This document shows, one piece after another, positions 49,772 through 59,093 of a DNA stretch of 64,000 nucleotides; position 1 is the stretch's first letter, and each line of letters opens with the position of its first letter. A program made the position numbers and the translations under genes. Source of the DNA: CAYLUN01 sp964386865 (GTDB lineage: Bacteria > Verrucomicrobiota > Kiritimatiellia > RFP12 > UBA1067); assembly GCA_964386865.1 (NCBI GenBank), contig CAYLUN010000020.1:1-64000 (forward strand). Reading direction: 5' to 3'. The notes under the pieces were generated by a model that made no database searches, had not been told where the DNA came from, and saw nothing but the letters and a program-made list of their open reading frames with translations.

Positions 49772-52700
49772 GGTAGCGACCCGTGGCGGAGGCCTTGAGC
49801 GTGGCTGTCTGCTCGCCCCCGCTGTTCTTCCACGTGCCCTTGGCAACCGGCGCGCCCCACGCCTTGCCGTCCGCGCTGACGTAGACCTCGTAGTCTTTCA
49901 CCCGGCCATTGCTGTTGCCGCCCTGGCGCGGCAGAACGGTCACGGCAGCGACGTTCAGCGACTGGCCAAAGTCCACAGCAAGCCAGTGCGGATGCGCGGG
50001 CGCGTCCTTGGACCAGCGCGAGTGCCAGAACGTTCCGTCTTGGCCATCCACCGCGTTGCCGGGCTCGCCTTCGCCCTTCTCAAAGCTGCTGGCGGTCACC
50101 TTCCAGCGGGCACGCCGGTCAAGCTTGCCGAGCGGGATCGCGCTCTCGAAACCGGCCATGCCCGAGGCCGTGGCGCGCACCAGCACCTGCAGCGCGTCGG
50201 GCGCGGCGAAGGGCGCGGCGTAGGCCTGCCACGCGCCCTCGGCGAGCGCGTACTCGAGCTTCGCGCCGGCGGTCTCGGAATTCAGCGTGACCGTGCCGCT
50301 GAAGTCGCGGCTGGCGAGCACGGGCTTGACGCGGTTGGCCGGCGCCTGCACGCGGCCCGCCTGCGGCAGCTTCGCGCCCGGCGGCAGAAGCCGCAGGACG
50401 TAGCTGAAGGCCGCGGGCGCCGACCAGACCACATACTCGTCGGCCGGGCGCGGGCCGCAGCCGTTGGAGCCGACGCCGGTCGTGCGCGCGGCAAGAACCA
50501 GCACGCTCGCCGCGCTCGGCGGCAGGTCGACCGTGTACTCCACCGGATCCATCTGCTCGTCGGTATAGGGCAGCACGCCAGCCTGCAGCACGCCGCCGGC
50601 TTCAGCCTGCGCCATCAGGGCGGGCAGCCCCTTGCCGCTGACGGCCGCCCAGCGGACATCTTCGTGGTTGCCGTTCTCCATCGGCTTGGCGTAGGGCGTC
50701 ATGTTGCCGCGCACCGTGCTGGCATAAAGCCCCACGTCGAAGCCGCGCTTGCGGTCCGCGTAGTTCTCCATCGGGCCGCGCCCGAAGTAGGCGAACTGGT
50801 CAAGTTTCGGGTCGAGCAGCAGGCGCACGCCGAGGCGCGCGAACGGGATCTTCTTGCCCTGCGGGTTGACGCTGTTGTCCACCGCGATCGAGCCGTCGCC
50901 AAAGACCGTATAGGCGGCGGTGTGGCCCACGCGGAAGTTGCCCGCGCCTTGGAGCTCGAGCGACGCGATGACGCGCACCGCGGCGGGGCCTGCCTGCTGC
51001 GCGGCGAGGCTGAGCAGCTTCCACTGCGGCTCAATGAGGCCGTAGCGCTTCCAGTCGTTGAAGGCCCACATGTCGTCGGTCTTGTGCGCCGCGCGCCAGA
51101 GGTGCAGGCGCGGGCCGCCGTCGGCAGCGAGCACGTTCTTGCCATCGCGTTCGAGTGCGCTGATGAACCCCGTGGCCTTGTCGAACGTGACCGCGAAGCC
51201 GTCACCCGCGACCGCGATGGCGGCGCCGTCTTGCTTCAGCGAGACGGGCTTCATCCCGGCGACATCGGCGACCGGCGCGGGCGCGGCGACGGGAAGCTTG
51301 AACTGCTGCCACGCCACCTCGTGACCGGCTTTCGCCCACAGCGCATCGTCCGCGAGCTTGAATGACACGCGCAGGAAATACTCGACGCCGGGCTTGGCTG
51401 CGATCTTGGGCAGATCGAGCGCGACGGACTGCTCCGCGCCGGGCGCGAGGCTGAGCTTCGGCAGCTTGCCGCTGTCAAGCTCCTGTCCGTCTCCGGTCAC
51501 GGTCCACGCGCCAGCGAAGCCGTCGAGCGGGATGAACGCGAATTTATTGCGGATCTTGACCTTACCGGCCGCGAGGTCGTCCTCGGCGATGCCGATCCAC
51601 TGGTAGGCCTTCTTCATCTCGGGGTAGTGCGGCTTGGGCGAGCGGTCGGCGAAAACCACGCCCTTGTGGATAAAGTAGTGGTCGTTCGGCACCTCGCCGA
51701 AGCCGCCGCCGTACGCGAGGTACACGCGCTTCGGATCACGGCTGTTCCACAGGCCCTGGTCCTGCCACTCCCAGATCGCGCCGCCCATCAGCGCGGGGTA
51801 CTTGTCGAAGACGTCGTTGTACTCGCCGATCGAGCCCATCGAGTTGTTCATCGCGTGGGCGTACTCGCACATGTAGAAAGGCTTGGTGAGCCGCTCGTCC
51901 TGCGCGATGCGCTCGACCTGCGTCCAGTGCGTGTACATGTGGCTGTCCACATCGGCGGGGTTGCCCGCGCCGTCGCCGAAGCGCTCGTAGTGCGTGGGTC
52001 GCGAGGTGTCGAGCGCCTTGATAGCCGCGAGCGCCGCATGGAAGTTCGGGCCTGAGCCGGCCTCGTTGCCGAGCGACCACATCACCACCGACGCGTGGTT
52101 CTTGAAGTTCTCCACATTGGCCACGTTGCGGTCCACGTGCGCAGCCTCGGCCTCCTTGACGTTCGAGAGCGACTCCGGGCCGTAGCCGTAGCCGTGCGAC
52201 TCGACGTTCGCCTCGGCGCAGAGGTAGATGCCGTACTGGTCGCACAGCTCGTACCAGCGAGGGTCGTCGGAGTAGTGGCAGGTGCGGACGTGGTTGCAGT
52301 TGCCCTGCTTGAGCACCTCGAGGTCGCGGATCATGCGCGCCTCGCTGACGGTGTGGCCGGTGTCGGCCTCCATCTCGTGGCGGTTCGCGCCCTTGAGCTT
52401 CACCGGCACGCCGTTGATCTGATACACGCGGCCCTTGACCTCGACCTTGCGGAAGCCCGTGCGCGTCGAGAGGATCTCCGCGCCGCCACCGAGCGTCAGC
52501 ACGGTCGTGTAGAGGTTCGGCGTTTCTGCGGTCCACTTCAAGGGGTTCGCAACGGCCAGCCTCAGCGTCACGGCAGTTTCCGCGCCAGCCGCGAGGGCCG
52601 CGACGTCGGCGACCGCCTCCGCGCTGACGGCTTTGCCCTCCGCATCATAAACGACCGCCGTGAGCCTGCCCGCCGCGGCCGCCTGCGCGCCGAAGTTCTT

Positions 52701-53507
52701 CACCTTCGCCGTGACCGCGAGCGTGGCGTCCTTGTACTGCGCGTCGAGGTCCGGCAGCGCGAAGAAGTCGCGGATGTGGACCTGCGGCGAGGACCAGAGG
52801 TAGCAGTCGCGGAAGATGCCGGAGAGCCGCCACATGTCCTGGTCTTCCAGCCACGTGCCGGAGCTGAAGCGGTAGACCTCAACGGCCACCATGTTCTTGC
52901 CCGGCTTGACGTGGGGCGTGACGTCGAACTCCGCCGTGTTGCGGCTGTTGACGCTGTAGCCGACCTTCTCGCCGTTGACCCACACGAAAAACGCGCTGTC
53001 CACGCCGCTGAACGCGAGGAAGACACGGCGGCCCGACCAGCCCGAGGGCAGCTCGAAGTCGCGGCGATAGCTTCCCACCGGATTGCGCTCGACGAACGCG
53101 GTGTAGTCCTGCGGCGGCTCGGTCATGACGCGCGGGAAGTCCTTCTTGATGATGTAGCCCATGTTCTTGTAGTAGGGCGTGCCGTAGCCGAGCACCTGCC
53201 AGCACGACGGCACAGGGATGTCCTTCCAGCCGCTGACGTCGAACGCGGGCTTGTAGAAGTCGAGCGGCCGTTCGTCCGGATGTTTGACCCAGTTGAACTT
53301 CCACAGGCCGTTCAGCGGCCGGCAGAAGGGCGACTCCAGCCGTTTGCCGGCGAGCGCCTGCTTCACCGTCGCGTAAGGCATCAGCGTCGCGTGATAAGGC
53401 TGCTTGTTGACGCCGAGGCACTCGGGGTTCTCAAGCTCCGGCGGCGTCGCCGCACCGGCGGCCAGGCAAGCCATCGCGAACAGACTGGGCACTAGAGACT
53501 TCTTCAT
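49692..53507 (-). CDS. LacZ-type GH2 beta-galactosidase with C-terminal F5/8 (CBM32-like) domain
   Basis: A 1271-residue exported enzyme. A signal peptide (MKKSLVPSLFAMACLAAGAA) is followed by the LacZ order: jelly-roll (SGWKDIPVPSCWQVLGYGTP), Ig-like domain, TIM barrel with GANRHEMEADTGHTVSEARM, acid/base Glu in MWSLGNEAGSGPNFHA (about residue 480) and nucleophile Glu in MCEYAHAMNNSMGSIGEYND (about 545). Beta-galactosidase small-chain domains follow (FAYFGRGPMENYADRK). The last 140 residues (VTASSFEKGEGEPGNAVDGQ, DYEVYVSADGKAWG) form an F5/8-type carbohydrate-binding domain. It would remove beta-galactose from oligosaccharides outside the cytoplasm. A GAAAGGAAAGGGAA site supports the ATG at 53507. 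It lies 64 bases downstream of the glycan cluster and may be read through from it. Confidence 0.95.
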   Translation of the reverse strand: MKKSLVPSLFAMACLAAGAATPPELENPECLGVNKQPYHATLMPYATVKQALAGKRLESPFCRPLNGLWKFNWVKHPDERPLDFYKPAFDVSGWKDIPVPSCWQVLGYGTPYYKNMGYIIKKDFPRVMTEPPQDYTAFVERNPVGSYRRDFELPSGWSGRRVFLAFSGVDSAFFVWVNGEKVGYSVNSRNTAEFDVTPHVKPGKNMVAVEVYRFSSGTWLEDQDMWRLSGIFRDCYLWSSPQVHIRDFFALPDLDAQYKDATLAVTAKVKNFGAQAAAAGRLTAVVYDAEGKAVSAEAVADVAALAAGAETAVTLRLAVANPLKWTAETPNLYTTVLTLGGGAEILSTRTGFRKVEVKGRVYQINGVPVKLKGANRHEMEADTGHTVSEARMIRDLEVLKQGNCNHVRTCHYSDDPRWYELCDQYGIYLCAEANVESHGYGYGPESLSNVKEAEAAHVDRNVANVENFKNHASVVMWSLGNEAGSGPNFHAALAAIKALDTSRPTHYERFGDGAGNPADVDSHMYTHWTQVERIAQDERLTKPFYMCEYAHAMNNSMGSIGEYNDVFDKYPALMGGAIWEWQDQGLWNSRDPKRVYLAYGGGFGEVPNDHYFIHKGVVFADRSPKPHYPEMKKAYQWIGIAEDDLAAGKVKIRNKFAFIPLDGFAGAWTVTGDGQELDSGKLPKLSLAPGAEQSVALDLPKIAAKPGVEYFLRVSFKLADDALWAKAGHEVAWQQFKLPVAAPAPVADVAGMKPVSLKQDGAAIAVAGDGFAVTFDKATGFISALERDGKNVLAADGGPRLHLWRAAHKTDDMWAFNDWKRYGLIEPQWKLLSLAAQQAGPAAVRVIASLELQGAGNFRVGHTAAYTVFGDGSIAVDNSVNPQGKKIPFARLGVRLLLDPKLDQFAYFGRGPMENYADRKRGFDVGLYASTVRGNMTPYAKPMENGNHEDVRWAAVSGKGLPALMAQAEAGGVLQAGVLPYTDEQMDPVEYTVDLPPSAASVLVLAARTTGVGSNGCGPRPADEYVVWSAPAAFSYVLRLLPPGAKLPQAGRVQAPANRVKPVLASRDFSGTVTLNSETAGAKLEYALAEGAWQAYAAPFAAPDALQVLVRATASGMAGFESAIPLGKLDRRARWKVTASSFEKGEGEPGNAVDGQDGTFWHSRWSKDAPAHPHWLAVDFGQSLNVAAVTVLPRQGGNSNGRVKDYEVYVSADGKAWGAPVAKGTWKNSGGEQTATLKASATGRYLKLVAVSEVEGQKFASLAEIDVREAK

Positions 53508-53571
53508 GGTGTTTCCCTTTCCTTCACATTCGACCGTCAGCGATGGTCGCCCGGCCTGATGCCGCGTGGGC

Positions 53572-54591
53572 CTAAACACTGGGCCGCGTGCGTCGCGGCG
53601 CGTCGGCAGGCGGCGTCAGCAACCCCTCGATGAACCAACAGCTTTCATAATAGAGCAACGCGACATCCACAAAAGGCACGAGCAAGATGCGTCCGTCAAG
53701 CAACGTGCAGCGCGTCGTGTACATCCGCTTGGAGTAAGCCAACGTGTACGCGAACAGAAGAGCCAGGCTGGCCACGAACAGGTGCGGCACAACGGGCAGG
53801 CACGCCAGCACGGGCTTCGCGAAGAACGGCAGCTTGGGGAGGATCGGCTTCAGGCCCTGAAACTGCAGGATCTTGCCGTACGTCCGCGCGTAGTTCTTCC
53901 GCGCCTTGAACAGCGCGCGGAGCCCGTACGCGCTGCTCAGGTCGTGCAGGTGGATCACGCGCGCCTCGGTTCGCACGATGCGCCCCTGCTTCATCAGGCG
54001 GAAATTGAGGTCCGAGTCCTCTCCGCCGTACCCGGCGTTCTGCGTGAAGCGGCGGGTGTTGTGGCCGCCCGCCCGCTGGTAGGCCTCTTTGCGGATGCAG
54101 TCGAATTTGCCGCACATGCACGGCTGCTCGCGCAGGGCCACGCGGGCGAACAGGTACTTCTGCCAAAACGGGAAACGCCCCCACACCTCAAGCGGCATCA
54201 GCAGGGTCGAGAACGCCGCGGCCACCTGCGGGTCGCCCTGCAGCGGCGCCACAAGAAGCGCCAGATCGTGCGCGGTGGGCAGCATGCTGTCCGAATGCAC
54301 GAAAACCACCAGCGGAGACGCGGCGAGCGCCATGCCGGTGTTGTAGCTGGTGGTCAGCCCGCCGTTCACCGCCTGCTTGATCAGCCGCAGCGGAACGGGG
54401 CACTGCGCCTGGAACCCTTCCACAAGCGAAACCGAGCCATCGGTGGAGACGTTGTCGATCACGAGGATCTCCGCGATCGGGTAGTCCTGCGACGCCAGCC
54501 CCTTCAGGCACTGGATGATCGTCGTCTCCGCATTGAACATGGCGACGACGACGCTCACCGGCTCCGGCGGCCTCTGCCCGTCCAGACTCAT
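53572..54591 (-). CDS. GT2-family glycosyltransferase
   Basis: A 339-residue inverting GT-A enzyme: VSVVVAMFNAETTIIQCLKG, VIDNVSTDGSVSLVE, a DxD-type VVFVHSDSMLPTAHD and the acceptor-side GYGGEDSDLNFRLMKQG. The C-terminal part carries two hydrophobic helices (VVPHLFVASLALLFAYTLAY and VPFVDVALLYYESCWFIEGL), so it is membrane-attached. The ATG overlaps the preceding GT4 stop by ATGA. It is the last of the seven genes of the surface-glycan cluster. Confidence 0.92.
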   Translation of the reverse strand: MSLDGQRPPEPVSVVVAMFNAETTIIQCLKGLASQDYPIAEILVIDNVSTDGSVSLVEGFQAQCPVPLRLIKQAVNGGLTTSYNTGMALAASPLVVFVHSDSMLPTAHDLALLVAPLQGDPQVAAAFSTLLMPLEVWGRFPFWQKYLFARVALREQPCMCGKFDCIRKEAYQRAGGHNTRRFTQNAGYGGEDSDLNFRLMKQGRIVRTEARVIHLHDLSSAYGLRALFKARKNYARTYGKILQFQGLKPILPKLPFFAKPVLACLPVVPHLFVASLALLFAYTLAYSKRMYTTRCTLLDGRILLVPFVDVALLYYESCWFIEGLLTPPADAPRRTRPSV

Positions 54592-55691
54592 GGCCCCTCC
54601 AGCGCGCGGAACGCCTCGCGGTAATACGGCTCGTACGCGAAGTGGGCGATGAAGCGCTCGATGCCCTTCTGGTAACGGGGATAGTCGGCGCGGATGCGCT
54701 CGATCGCCGAACCCAGCTCGCCGGCGTTGTCAATCACCTCGCCGCTGCTGAACCGCTCCACGTACGGCACGATGTCCGAGATGCGCGTCATGAGCACGGG
54801 CAGGCGCATCTCCGCGTAGGCCTTCACCTTGCCGGGGTCTGCGTAGTGCGTGAAGTTCGCGCCCGCCGTGTCGTAGAGCGCCAGCCCCACGTGACACGTC
54901 GCCGCCACCTCCAGAAGCTCCGGCTCCGAGTAGAAGCGGTTCGGGAAGAAGACCTGCCCGTCCAAGCCGAGGCGCGCCAGCAGCGACTGAAGCTGCGCGA
55001 AGTAGTCCGGCTGACACACCCCGATGACCTTGAGCCGGTAATTCCGGTGGGCGCTCAGAAACTCAAAGAGGACCTCCAGACCCTGCCCCGGCCGGATCAG
55101 GCCGACAAACAGCAAGGTGAAAGGCTCCAGGGGCGGAGGCGGCGCCGCCGGGAAGGGCTCCAGCCCCCACATGACCGTCCGCCGGCTCGGAGTGTCGGCG
55201 ACCGCCCCGCCGTTCATGACCCGGTTGATCGCGTCAGTCAGGTAGAAGGCGAAATCGACCCGGTCGTGATACCATTTCTTCAGCCGCTCGAACAGCCGGA
55301 CGGACAGCTTGTGCGACGGGAAGTAGTCGCCGATCCAATACGAGAAGCGGAGCGGGCGCAACAGGCGGAAGAGCCCCATGCCGAAATACACGATCGGATG
55401 CCCTCCGAACACGACGGTCGTTTCGTTCCGGGGGCAGAAGCGCAGCAGAAAGCGGACGTGGTTCGCGTACCAGAGCAGGTAGTACAGGAGCAGGTTCTGG
55501 GAGGACCGCACCGGGCGCTCCTCGAGCAGAGCCCCGTTGCGGTAACGCCGCAGCAGGTTCTGGTGCGCCCCGACGCGCGGCTGCACGATGAACACGGACA
55601 GCTCCGCCGTGTGCGCGGCGAGATAGGCCTCGCTGTGGCCGCTGAACTGCAGGCTGCCGTACGCGAAGATCCGTCTGTATCGAACACTCAC
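54588..55691 (-). CDS. GT4-like glycosyltransferase
   Basis: A 367-residue GT-B protein. The N-terminal half contains FAYGSLQFSGHSEAYLAAHT and VVFGGHPIVYFGMGLFRLL. The C-terminal half contains PFTLLFVGLIRPGQGLEVLF, LKVIGVCQPDYFAQLQSLLA and the donor-site-like VGLALYDTAGANFTHYADPG, ending with VKAYAEMRLPVLMTR. The match to GT4 is weaker than for the gene at 31.5 kb, so the family is probable rather than certain. The GTG at 55691, with GAGGGC upstream, is preferred over the longer frame. It is followed by a GT2 gene overlapping by ATGA. Confidence 0.82.
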   Translation of the reverse strand: MSVRYRRIFAYGSLQFSGHSEAYLAAHTAELSVFIVQPRVGAHQNLLRRYRNGALLEERPVRSSQNLLLYYLLWYANHVRFLLRFCPRNETTVVFGGHPIVYFGMGLFRLLRPLRFSYWIGDYFPSHKLSVRLFERLKKWYHDRVDFAFYLTDAINRVMNGGAVADTPSRRTVMWGLEPFPAAPPPPLEPFTLLFVGLIRPGQGLEVLFEFLSAHRNYRLKVIGVCQPDYFAQLQSLLARLGLDGQVFFPNRFYSEPELLEVAATCHVGLALYDTAGANFTHYADPGKVKAYAEMRLPVLMTRISDIVPYVERFSSGEVIDNAGELGSAIERIRADYPRYQKGIERFIAHFAYEPYYREAFRALEGP

Positions 55692-55722
55692 CCGTGAGCC
55701 CTCTTCTGTTGGACGCGCACGC

Positions 55723-56640
55723 TCATACGCATCGGCGCCCCACGAACGACGGCGCAGACACCCACTCCGGCTTGACCGTGGTCGGGCTCGTTTTCGCCGT
55801 CGGGAACCAGGTGTCGGGGTAGACGGTCGTGCCGCCCGCGTCGCGCCCGAGATAGGCGCCCCACCACGAGAACGTGCTGTTGGCAATAATATGATGTTTG
55901 CACGCGGCCATCAAGCGCAAGTCTTCCCACGGCGCGTCGCCGTTGCCTTCCACGAAGACGGCGTCCGCCAGCTCCGCGAGCGACGCCCGGCACCACGGGA
56001 TGTCGTCGGAGAAAACCACCCACAGCGGATTCGGCTCCACGCGCCGGATCGCCTGCATCGCGTGCCGGTAGTAGTCGACGTCCAGCACGATGGTCCCGTT
56101 GGCGACGCCCAGGTAGTCGCTCCGCCGGATGTGCACGGAGACCGACGGCGCGTCGCTGACCTGTCGCAGAATGTCCAGGTTGCGACCGACCGGCGCGTCG
56201 ACGAGCTGCAGCTCGCGCCGCAGGGCCTCTTCGCTCGCCAGGTACGGCAGATGCCCGTAAACGCCGATGAGGTAGAGGCTCTCCGTGGCGCGCGCGAGAC
56301 CCTCGTCAACGAACGCCTCGTCGTATTCCAGGATCCGCTCCGACTGCACCACGCGGACATTCATCAGGCGCAGCAGGGCTGGGAAGACCGCGGCGCAGAC
56401 GCGCTTGTTGACGACCCACGCGGCCAGAAACAGGGCCGTCCGAAAGAGGTTCCAGCGGCGCGTGCGAGACGGCCCGACGAAGTGCCCCAACTGGTACTTC
56501 CGCCCGCCATAGAAGATCAGAAAGTCCGTAAGGTCGAGCCGGACCGCGCGCCCCGTCCGCTCGGCGATGCCTCGCGCAACCGCATAGCTAAACAGCTGGT
56601 TGCCTAAGCCGCCAGTGATGCGTGCGACCACGTCCTTCAT
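55723..56640 (-). CDS. GT11-family alpha-1,2-fucosyltransferase-like protein
   Basis: A 305-residue protein with the motifs of GT11: ITGGLGNQLFSYAVARGIAE at the start, VSVHIRRSDYLGVANGT (the HxRRxD donor motif), WVVFSDDIPWCRASLA and HHIIANSTFSWWGAYLG. These enzymes transfer fucose from GDP-fucose to a galactose, making H-antigen-like ends in bacterial O-antigens. The ATG overlaps the upstream stop by ATGA. GDP-fucose synthesis genes (gmd, fcl) are not in the window. Confidence 0.93.
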   Translation of the reverse strand: MKDVVARITGGLGNQLFSYAVARGIAERTGRAVRLDLTDFLIFYGGRKYQLGHFVGPSRTRRWNLFRTALFLAAWVVNKRVCAAVFPALLRLMNVRVVQSERILEYDEAFVDEGLARATESLYLIGVYGHLPYLASEEALRRELQLVDAPVGRNLDILRQVSDAPSVSVHIRRSDYLGVANGTIVLDVDYYRHAMQAIRRVEPNPLWVVFSDDIPWCRASLAELADAVFVEGNGDAPWEDLRLMAACKHHIIANSTFSWWGAYLGRDAGGTTVYPDTWFPTAKTSPTTVKPEWVSAPSFVGRRCV

Positions 56641-57518
56641 GCCTTCGCCCCCCTGCGCGTGTCCCGCGCGCCCAGCGGCCCCCGATAGCCTCCGTCCGCC
56701 AGCGCCTTCTCGTCGGGGACCTTTCCCTCGCGCAAAAGGCGTCCGAAGGCAATCGGCCCGTGAAAGCCAAACGGCCGCGCGTCGAGCGCCTCGTGCAGCG
56801 CGACGTTGTCCTCCAGCGAGAAGGTGGCGGCGGCCTCGGCAGATGCGATCCGGATCGTCTCGCGGTAGCGCCGCTCGAACGACGGCAAGGTCTTGCAGAT
56901 AAAGTAGTCGTCCGTCACCAAATAGCAGTGCGGCAGAAACCGGTACTTGCGCAGGAAGTAGTCCGCGATCGTCTCGCAGAGCCGCCTGGAGCGCAGCGCG
57001 AAGGCGCTGTTCCCCACATCCGAGCGGTGCCGCAGGAGGAAGCGCGTGATCCAGTCGTCCTTGCCGAACACCCACGGCGCGCCGATGAAGTCGTACGTGC
57101 CCACGAACTCGTCCAGGCCCGGGCGCAGCGGAAACGCGTGATGCTGGAACGACAGGACGTAGCCCGTGCTGAAGCGGCCTTTCAGGTTGACGATGCCGTC
57201 CCGGTTCAGGTCTTTCATGTTGCCGCCGCCGCCGCGCAGCTGAGGCTCAACCTGCAGCCTGATCCCCCACTCGTCGGCCATGGCTCTCAGCTTCGGCGTG
57301 ACCCGGTTGACTTGCAGAACCACCGGCAGCCGCCCGCACGCCCACCACGCCATCAAGATGGCCGCGAGCAGGTTGTCCAGCAGCGCGTCGAAGCGCTCGT
57401 CCCGCCACAGCCACGGGGTCAGCATCGTCACGTCATCGGAGCAGGGCGAGGCGAATGGAAACGCCTTGAGGAGCGGCAGGTGCCGCCCTTGCCACGCCAG
57501 AACTGGATCAGCTTCCAT
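56637..57518 (-). CDS. DUF5672-like putative glycosyltransferase
   Basis: A 293-residue protein with the pattern of DUF5672: YDFIGAPWVFGKDDWITRFL, then DVGNSAFALRSRRLCETIAD, LVTDDYFICKTL and the end FSLEDNVALHEALDARPFGF followed by HG. These proteins are predicted GT-A-type transferases next to other glycan genes. The 'GNSAFALRS' line matches the family's 'GG.SLR' position. GGGAG lies 6 bases before the ATG, and the stop overlaps the GT11 start. Its donor and acceptor are unknown. Confidence 0.8.
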   Translation of the reverse strand: MEADPVLAWQGRHLPLLKAFPFASPCSDDVTMLTPWLWRDERFDALLDNLLAAILMAWWACGRLPVVLQVNRVTPKLRAMADEWGIRLQVEPQLRGGGGNMKDLNRDGIVNLKGRFSTGYVLSFQHHAFPLRPGLDEFVGTYDFIGAPWVFGKDDWITRFLLRHRSDVGNSAFALRSRRLCETIADYFLRKYRFLPHCYLVTDDYFICKTLPSFERRYRETIRIASAEAAATFSLEDNVALHEALDARPFGFHGPIAFGRLLREGKVPDEKALADGGYRGPLGARDTRRGAKA

Positions 57519-57529
57519 TGCGGTCTCCC

Positions 57530-58066
57530 TCAGAACGGCGTCACATAATCGGCGAATCCGGGATGCGCCAAGTCACGGTCGGACAGGATCGGGCTCTGGA
57601 TCGGCCAGCGATAGCCGAAGCTGTCGTAGCGGATCCCGGCGTCGTGCTCGGGCGCGTATTCGCTGGTCACCATGTAGTACGCGATCGCGGTGTCGCTCAG
57701 CGTGCCGAAGCCGTGGGCGAACCCTCGCGCAATATAGATCGAGCGGCGGTTCTCGCGCGATAGCTCGATCTCGACGTGCTTCCCGTAGGTCGGCGACGAG
57801 CGGCGGATGTCGAGGATCACATCGATGATCGTCCCCTGGATGACCGTTACCAGCTTGGCGTGGTCGTGCGGCGGCGTCTGAAAATGCATGCCGCGGATCA
57901 CGTCCTCGTGCGACTTGGTGTAGTAGTTCTCGCAGAAATCGCACTCCAGCGAGCGCGCGGTGAAAAAGCTCCGGAGAAAGGTCTTGACGAACGCGCCGCG
58001 CTTGTCTTTGTGGACGTCCTGCTCGATGATGTAAACGCCTTGCAGCTCTGTCGGTATGACTTTCAT
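57530..58066 (-). CDS. rfbC: dTDP-4-dehydrorhamnose 3,5-epimerase-like cupin (RmlC)
   Basis: A 178-residue RmlC-type enzyme. It has FENYYTKS-type CDFCENYYTKSHEDVIRGMH, then FQTPPHDHAKLVTVIQGTII, VILDIRRSSPTYGKHVEIEL and IYIARGFAHGFGTLSDTAIA with the active-site His and Tyr region. It makes dTDP-4-dehydro-L-rhamnose or another epimerised dTDP-sugar for the glycan. rfbA, rfbB and rfbD are not visible here, so rhamnose synthesis would need genes elsewhere, or this paralogue makes a rarer sugar. It sits mid-cluster among transferases. Confidence 0.88.
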   Translation of the reverse strand: MKVIPTELQGVYIIEQDVHKDKRGAFVKTFLRSFFTARSLECDFCENYYTKSHEDVIRGMHFQTPPHDHAKLVTVIQGTIIDVILDIRRSSPTYGKHVEIELSRENRRSIYIARGFAHGFGTLSDTAIAYYMVTSEYAPEHDAGIRYDSFGYRWPIQSPILSDRDLAHPGFADYVTPF

Positions 58067-58094
58067 GGGCGGGCCCTCTTGAAATTGCGTTTCC

Positions 58095-59093
58095 TCACTT
58101 CACGATCAGCAGCAGTCGCTTGATCCAGACGCCGGCCCGGAACGGGACCTGCAACGCCCATCCCGGCAGGCGCAGCAGGAGCAGGTTCAGCCAGTAGAGC
58201 GGGTCGCGCCGGTCGGCCAGCAGGCCGAGCCGCTCGCGCAGCAGCGGCGCGTTCAGACGCCCCCCCGCCACCTTCAAGCTCATGATGTTGAGCGCGATCG
58301 AGCGCATCGCCTGCTGGTGCAGGATGCGGTGCAGGTCGGACGGATAGCTAGCCTTCACGCCCTGACATCCGACGAGCAGGTTCAGATGGAATGTGAACGG
58401 ATACAGTTCGTCGTGCCACCGGTTGCCACCTTTGTTCTCCATGCGGTAGCGGATGGTCGGCACATACGAGGCGTACGCCGCGTGGCTGAGCAGGATCCGC
58501 AGCGTCGTCAGCGTATGCACGCAGATCGACTCAAAGAAGTCCTCCGGAGCCGCAGCGATCCAAGCCTCGCGCCGGATCACGTATCCGGAGACCAGAAACG
58601 GCGGAAACACGCGCGCCTTGCGCACGTACTCCAGCCCCGGCCTATAGAGCGTGCCGCCGGCCTGACGCTTGTGCCCCAGCACGTTCTCGAGCGGAACGCG
58701 CAGCTCCGAGTCGTAGTTCCGCTCGGACAGGAACACGGCCCCGAGTTCGCCGCTCTGGTCGAGGATTTCGCCCAGCGTCTCCAGCGCGCCGTCCTCGAGT
58801 CCGTCGTCGTCGCCGAGGATCAGCACGTACTCGCCGCGCGCGTGGCGGATCACGGCGTCGACGTTGCGCGAAAAGCCCAGATTGCTGGCGTTGCAGTGGT
58901 ACGCGACCACGCCCGGGAACTGCGCCGCGTAGCCGGCCACAGCCGCCCGCGTCCCGTCGGTCGACGCGTTGTCGGAAACGAGTATCTCCAGCTCGCCCTT
59001 CAGCCGGCCGCCACGCTGCGCCAGGGCCGACTCGATGGCGACGCGCAAGTCCGCCTCGCGGTTGTAGGTGGGTATCCCGACCGTCAGTCTCAT
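58095..59093 (-). CDS. GT2-family glycosyltransferase
   Basis: A 332-residue GT-A enzyme: LTVGIPTYNREADLRVAIES, ILVSDNASTDGTRAAVAGYA, YVLILGDDDGLEDGALETLG (DxD) and an acceptor part with SGYVIRREAWIAAAPEDF. It resembles abequosyl/rhamnosyl transferases of O-antigen loci in overall order. The ATG overlaps the GT10 stop by ATGA, and RmlC follows 28 bases downstream. Confidence 0.92.
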   Translation of the reverse strand: MRLTVGIPTYNREADLRVAIESALAQRGGRLKGELEILVSDNASTDGTRAAVAGYAAQFPGVVAYHCNASNLGFSRNVDAVIRHARGEYVLILGDDDGLEDGALETLGEILDQSGELGAVFLSERNYDSELRVPLENVLGHKRQAGGTLYRPGLEYVRKARVFPPFLVSGYVIRREAWIAAAPEDFFESICVHTLTTLRILLSHAAYASYVPTIRYRMENKGGNRWHDELYPFTFHLNLLVGCQGVKASYPSDLHRILHQQAMRSIALNIMSLKVAGGRLNAPLLRERLGLLADRRDPLYWLNLLLLRLPGWALQVPFRAGVWIKRLLLIVK